Shown here in pieces: positions 61,941 to 64,000 of a DNA stretch of 64,000 nucleotides. The DNA is from UBA5069 sp964560495 (GTDB taxonomy: Bacteria > Chloroflexota > Anaerolineae > Caldilineales > Caldilineaceae). Below the pieces are notes generated by a model. The model saw only the letters and a program-made list of their open reading frames with translations, did not search any database and was not told the DNA's origin. How positions within the stretch are numbered: position 1 is the stretch's first letter; every line of letters starts with the position of its first letter. The stretch covers positions 1 through 64,000 of the forward strand of contig CAZLMM010000021.1 in the NCBI GenBank assembly GCA_964560495.1, in the 5' to 3' direction. Both the position numbers and the translations under genes were made by a program.

Positions 61941-62348
61941 TCAGCACATCATCGGCCCATCCTTCTGCACCAGATCCCATTTGTTGCCGTACAGGTCATA
62001 GAACACCACCACCAACCCGTATTCCTCGCCGCGCGGTTCTTCGGCGAAGCGCACGCCGTAGGCCAGCATGTGTTGATAGTCGCGCCAGAAATCGTCGGTG
62101 TGGAGAAAGAAGGCGACGCGCCCGCCCGTCTGGGCGCCGATAAAACGCTCTTGGTCGGGCGTCGCCGCTTTTGCCAACAACAGAGACGCCCCAGACAAAG
62201 AGGGCGCAACGAGCACCCAACGCTTGCCGTTGCCCAGAGGAACATCTTCGACCAGCCGAAAACGCAGGGCTGTCGTAAAGAAGTCCATGGCCTCGTCGTA
62301 ATTGCGCACGACCAGGGTGACCGCGCCAAGAGTCCGCCGAACGCTCAC
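61941..62348 (-). CDS. VOC superfamily (glyoxalase/bleomycin-resistance-like) protein
   Basis: The 135-residue protein has the two beta-alpha-beta-beta-beta modules of the VOC fold: LGAVTLVVRNYDEAMDFFTTALRF with the typical first helix, and GRVAFFLHTDDFWRDYQHML in the second half, ending VVFYDLYGNKWDLVQ. Length is standard. It starts with GTG at 62348. Metal ligands seem partly changed, so it may bind a ligand without catalysis. It lies 19 nt downstream of fabH on the same strand. Confidence 0.88.
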   Translation of the reverse strand: MSVRRTLGAVTLVVRNYDEAMDFFTTALRFRLVEDVPLGNGKRWVLVAPSLSGASLLLAKAATPDQERFIGAQTGGRVAFFLHTDDFWRDYQHMLAYGVRFAEEPRGEEYGLVVVFYDLYGNKWDLVQKDGPMMC

Positions 62349-62367
62349 GGGCAGGATGCAATGCGCG

Positions 62368-63438
62368 TCACGCCATCACCAGCTCGGCTGTGTGATAGCC
62401 GTTCGTGCTGGCGCTGGCAAAAATGGGATGGGAGAGAGTCGCGCCATCGGGCGCCATTTGCACTACAGCCGTCGCCCACGTCAGACCGGCGCCAAAAGAG
62501 ACCAACAACAGGCGATCATTCAGTTTGATGCGTCCATCTTCGATAGCTTCCACCAGGGCCAGAGGAATCGACGCTGCTGAGGTGTTGCCGTAGCGGTCGA
62601 TGTTGATGATGAAGCGGTCCAGAGGAATGCGCATGTCTTTGGCCGCGGCTTCGATGATGCGCAGATTGGCCTGATGCGGGATGATCCAGTCCACATCCTC
62701 CAGCGTCATGCCCGCGGCGGCCAACACTCGTGCGCACGAACGCCCCACGACGCGTGTGGCAAACTTGAAGACTTCGCGGCCATTCATTTCCAGGTAGATG
62801 TCCCCGTCCGCCAGCGCCTGCGGCCCGAATGGTTTCTTCGAGCCGCCCGAGGGCATGATGATGTGATGCCCCTGACTGCCGTCGGAGCCTAGCTCAAAGC
62901 TGTGGATGCCGCAAGGCTGTTCGCTGGCCTGCAAGACCACCGCGCCGGCGCCGTCGCCAAAGAGCACACAGGTCGAACGGTCTTGCCAGTTCACAAAGCG
63001 CGAGAGCAACTCGGCGCCCACCACCAGGATGGTGCGATACGCGCCCGTGCGGATGAATTGGTCCGCCACGCTCAACGCATAGACGAAGCCTGTGCAGCCG
63101 GTGGTGATGACCATGGCCGGCGTGTTCTGTGCGCCAAGTTGCGCCTGCACCAAACTGGAAACCGGCGGCGTGTGATAATCCGGCGTTGAGGTAGCCACGA
63201 GTATCAGGTCCAGGTCGGCAGGGGTCAAACCGGCCTGCCGCAAAGCGCGTTGACCTGCCAGCGTCGACATGGTGGAGGTCGTCTCATGGGGCGCGGCCAT
63301 GCGTCGCTCGCGGATGCCACTACGCTGAATGATCCACTCGTCGCTTGTATCCACGATGGTGGACAGATAATCGTTGGTGATGATGCGGTCCGGTGTGTGT
63401 ATCCCCCAACCGACAATACGGCTGTACAATTGTTTCAT
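62368..63438 (-). CDS. fabH: 3-oxoacyl-ACP synthase III
   Basis: The 356-residue protein has the KAS III pattern: C115 in ITTGCTGFVYAL, the His in WIIPHQANLRII, and the Asn in YGNTSAASIPLAL, forming the Cys-His-Asn triad. The start is the ATG at 63438 with GGAGAG 7 nt before it. FabH condenses acetyl-CoA or branched acyl-CoA with malonyl-ACP to start fatty-acid synthesis. Other fab genes are not in the window, and the neighbour downstream is the VOC gene. The insert DGSQGHHIIMPSGGSKKP is a bit longer than in E. coli FabH. Confidence 0.95.
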   Translation of the reverse strand: MKQLYSRIVGWGIHTPDRIITNDYLSTIVDTSDEWIIQRSGIRERRMAAPHETTSTMSTLAGQRALRQAGLTPADLDLILVATSTPDYHTPPVSSLVQAQLGAQNTPAMVITTGCTGFVYALSVADQFIRTGAYRTILVVGAELLSRFVNWQDRSTCVLFGDGAGAVVLQASEQPCGIHSFELGSDGSQGHHIIMPSGGSKKPFGPQALADGDIYLEMNGREVFKFATRVVGRSCARVLAAAGMTLEDVDWIIPHQANLRIIEAAAKDMRIPLDRFIINIDRYGNTSAASIPLALVEAIEDGRIKLNDRLLLVSFGAGLTWATAVVQMAPDGATLSHPIFASASTNGYHTAELVMA

Positions 63439-63498
63439 AATCTCTCTCCAATGATAATGCCTGGAAAGCCCCTCCTTGGTAGATAGCGGTGCGGGCAT

Positions 63499-63556
63499 GA
63501 GGTGAGCGGCGAATCAAGTTGACTACTCTGAGCAAGGCTATTCTGCCGCTCACCTC
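63499..63556. repeat. GGTGAGCGGC inverted repeat upstream of fabH
   Basis: The arms GAGGTGAGCGGC and GCCGCTCACCTC are exact 12-nt complements separated by 34 nt. A similar half element, GAGGTGGGCGGC, lies at 63965-63976 at the window end. Both resemble the GAACGGCGG elements in having a GCGG core in an intergenic palindrome. Confidence 0.65.
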
Positions 63557-63581
63557 GCACCCCTACGACGATCTCCGGGAG

Positions 63582-63833
63582 CTAACTGGATTGACTGAAC
63601 TCTGTGCAACGCTGCACATACTCATCGAGCAGACGACGGATCATGCGCTGGTACTGGGTTTGATGCAGCCGCGCCTGCTCCTTGAAATACTCCACGCTCA
63701 ATTTACTGAGCGTAATGGTCACTTTGACTGTCTCTTCCCGTGCAGCAAGTTCCTCCAGGCTGGGGAGAAGATCGAAAAACACAGGACGAGCCAAAGTAGG
63801 TGATGGCGGTTGATCTTCTGATGAACTGCTCAT
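63582..63833 (-). CDS. Small ribbon-helix-helix (CopG/BrnA antitoxin-like) protein
   Basis: The 83-residue protein has a Pro/Glu-rich head and, from about residue 36, a beta strand VKVTITLSKLSVEYFKEQA followed by QTQYQRMIRRLLDEYVQR. This is the strand-helix-helix pattern of BrnA-type antitoxins and CopG regulators. BrnA normally sits right after a brnT toxin gene, but no toxin frame is seen upstream in 63834-64000. It might be an orphan antitoxin or a simple regulator, perhaps with its partner beyond the window. Confidence 0.6.
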   Translation of the reverse strand: MSSSSEDQPPSPTLARPVFFDLLPSLEELAAREETVKVTITLSKLSVEYFKEQARLHQTQYQRMIRRLLDEYVQRCTEFSQSS

Positions 63834-64000
63834 AGCGCCGACTATTCAGCCCTCCCATTGGCGGCGATTGATAACTCCGACTAGTGATAACACCGCGGAT
63901 ATGGCAAAGTTGCAATAGCTTTGTATGGTCGAGGTGTAGCAGCCCATCTTTCCCCTAGGGGCACGAGGTGGGCGGCGGAAGCGTCTTTGCCGGTTGGAAT
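63834..64000. other. Window-end region with half palindrome
   Basis: No gene is supported here. At 63965-63976 the sequence GAGGTGGGCGGC is one arm of a repeat like that at 63499-63556; the other arm would lie beyond the window. Confidence 0.4.

Overview
The window is 64 kb of GC-rich (by eye about 58-60 %), gene-dense chromosomal DNA from a bacterium. Gene content and protein flavour suggest a member of the Chloroflexota, probably of the Anaerolineae/Caldilineae type: fasciclin and lamin-tail surface proteins with Thr/Pro/Glu-rich linkers, META-domain secreted proteins, a PHP-Schlafen fusion, a MoeA-PBP fusion, phytanoyl-CoA dioxygenase paralogues and a pyruvate:ferredoxin oxidoreductase. 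This placement is inferred from gene content only; there is no rRNA, and I found no tRNA. One run of 100 Ns (53139-53238) shows a draft assembly.

Layout. 1-5.8 kb: an LPxTG-tailed fasciclin adhesin, tlyA and a UbiA-type decaprenyl-phosphate phosphoribosyltransferase-like gene read divergently, and a PHP/AlbA_2 fusion. 5.8-18.3 kb: one long minus-strand surface-glycan locus. In transcription order it holds rpe, a YdjM-like membrane protein, a Wzx-type flippase, a GT4 glycosyltransferase, a secreted glycosidase-like protein, a methyltransferase, a Wzm/Wzt ABC exporter whose ATPase has a C-terminal carbohydrate-binding-type extension, another methyltransferase, a GT-methyltransferase fusion and a Trm112-type zinc-ribbon methyltransferase. 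Four methyltransferase domains next to a Wzt with such an extension suggest a methyl-capped polysaccharide that is recognised and exported. 18.4-21.6 kb: an alpha/beta hydrolase, a site-2 protease with CBS domains, and a Tat-exported cyclase-family hydrolase. 22-25.6 kb: pyruvate:ferredoxin oxidoreductase cut into two adjacent genes. 25.6-36.1 kb: a broken AAA ATPase, GNAT, OsmC, a baeRF-type protein, ZIP-like and TRIC-like membrane proteins, then an apparent peptide-use cluster (MFS, M20 dipeptidase, peptidase T, AbgT transporter). 36.3-41.5 kb: a META/SH3b secreted protein and two tandem MoeA genes, one fused to a periplasmic-binding-like domain. 41.7-49.5 kb: two PhyH dioxygenases, a DUF418 membrane protein, pheT and comM. 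49.7-56.6 kb: a lipoprotein, a decayed IS1-like transposase beside a spherulin-4-like gene fragment, and a giant lamin-tail protein. 56.6-64 kb: gyrB, two membrane proteins, a nitroreductase, a VOC protein, fabH and a lone ribbon-helix-helix antitoxin-like gene.

Intergenic DNA carries several families of short palindromic repeats: an identical 51-nt segment of a hairpin element at 1-51 and 20693-20743, GAACGGCGG-type inverted repeats near 27.1 and 36.2 kb, GGTGAGCGGC-type repeats at 63.5 and 63.97 kb, and small GGGTGC hairpins at gene ends. No CRISPR array, prophage or intact insertion sequence was seen. The most original material is the methyl-rich glycan export locus, the two-gene PFOR, the composite lamin-tail protein and the dispersed palindromes.
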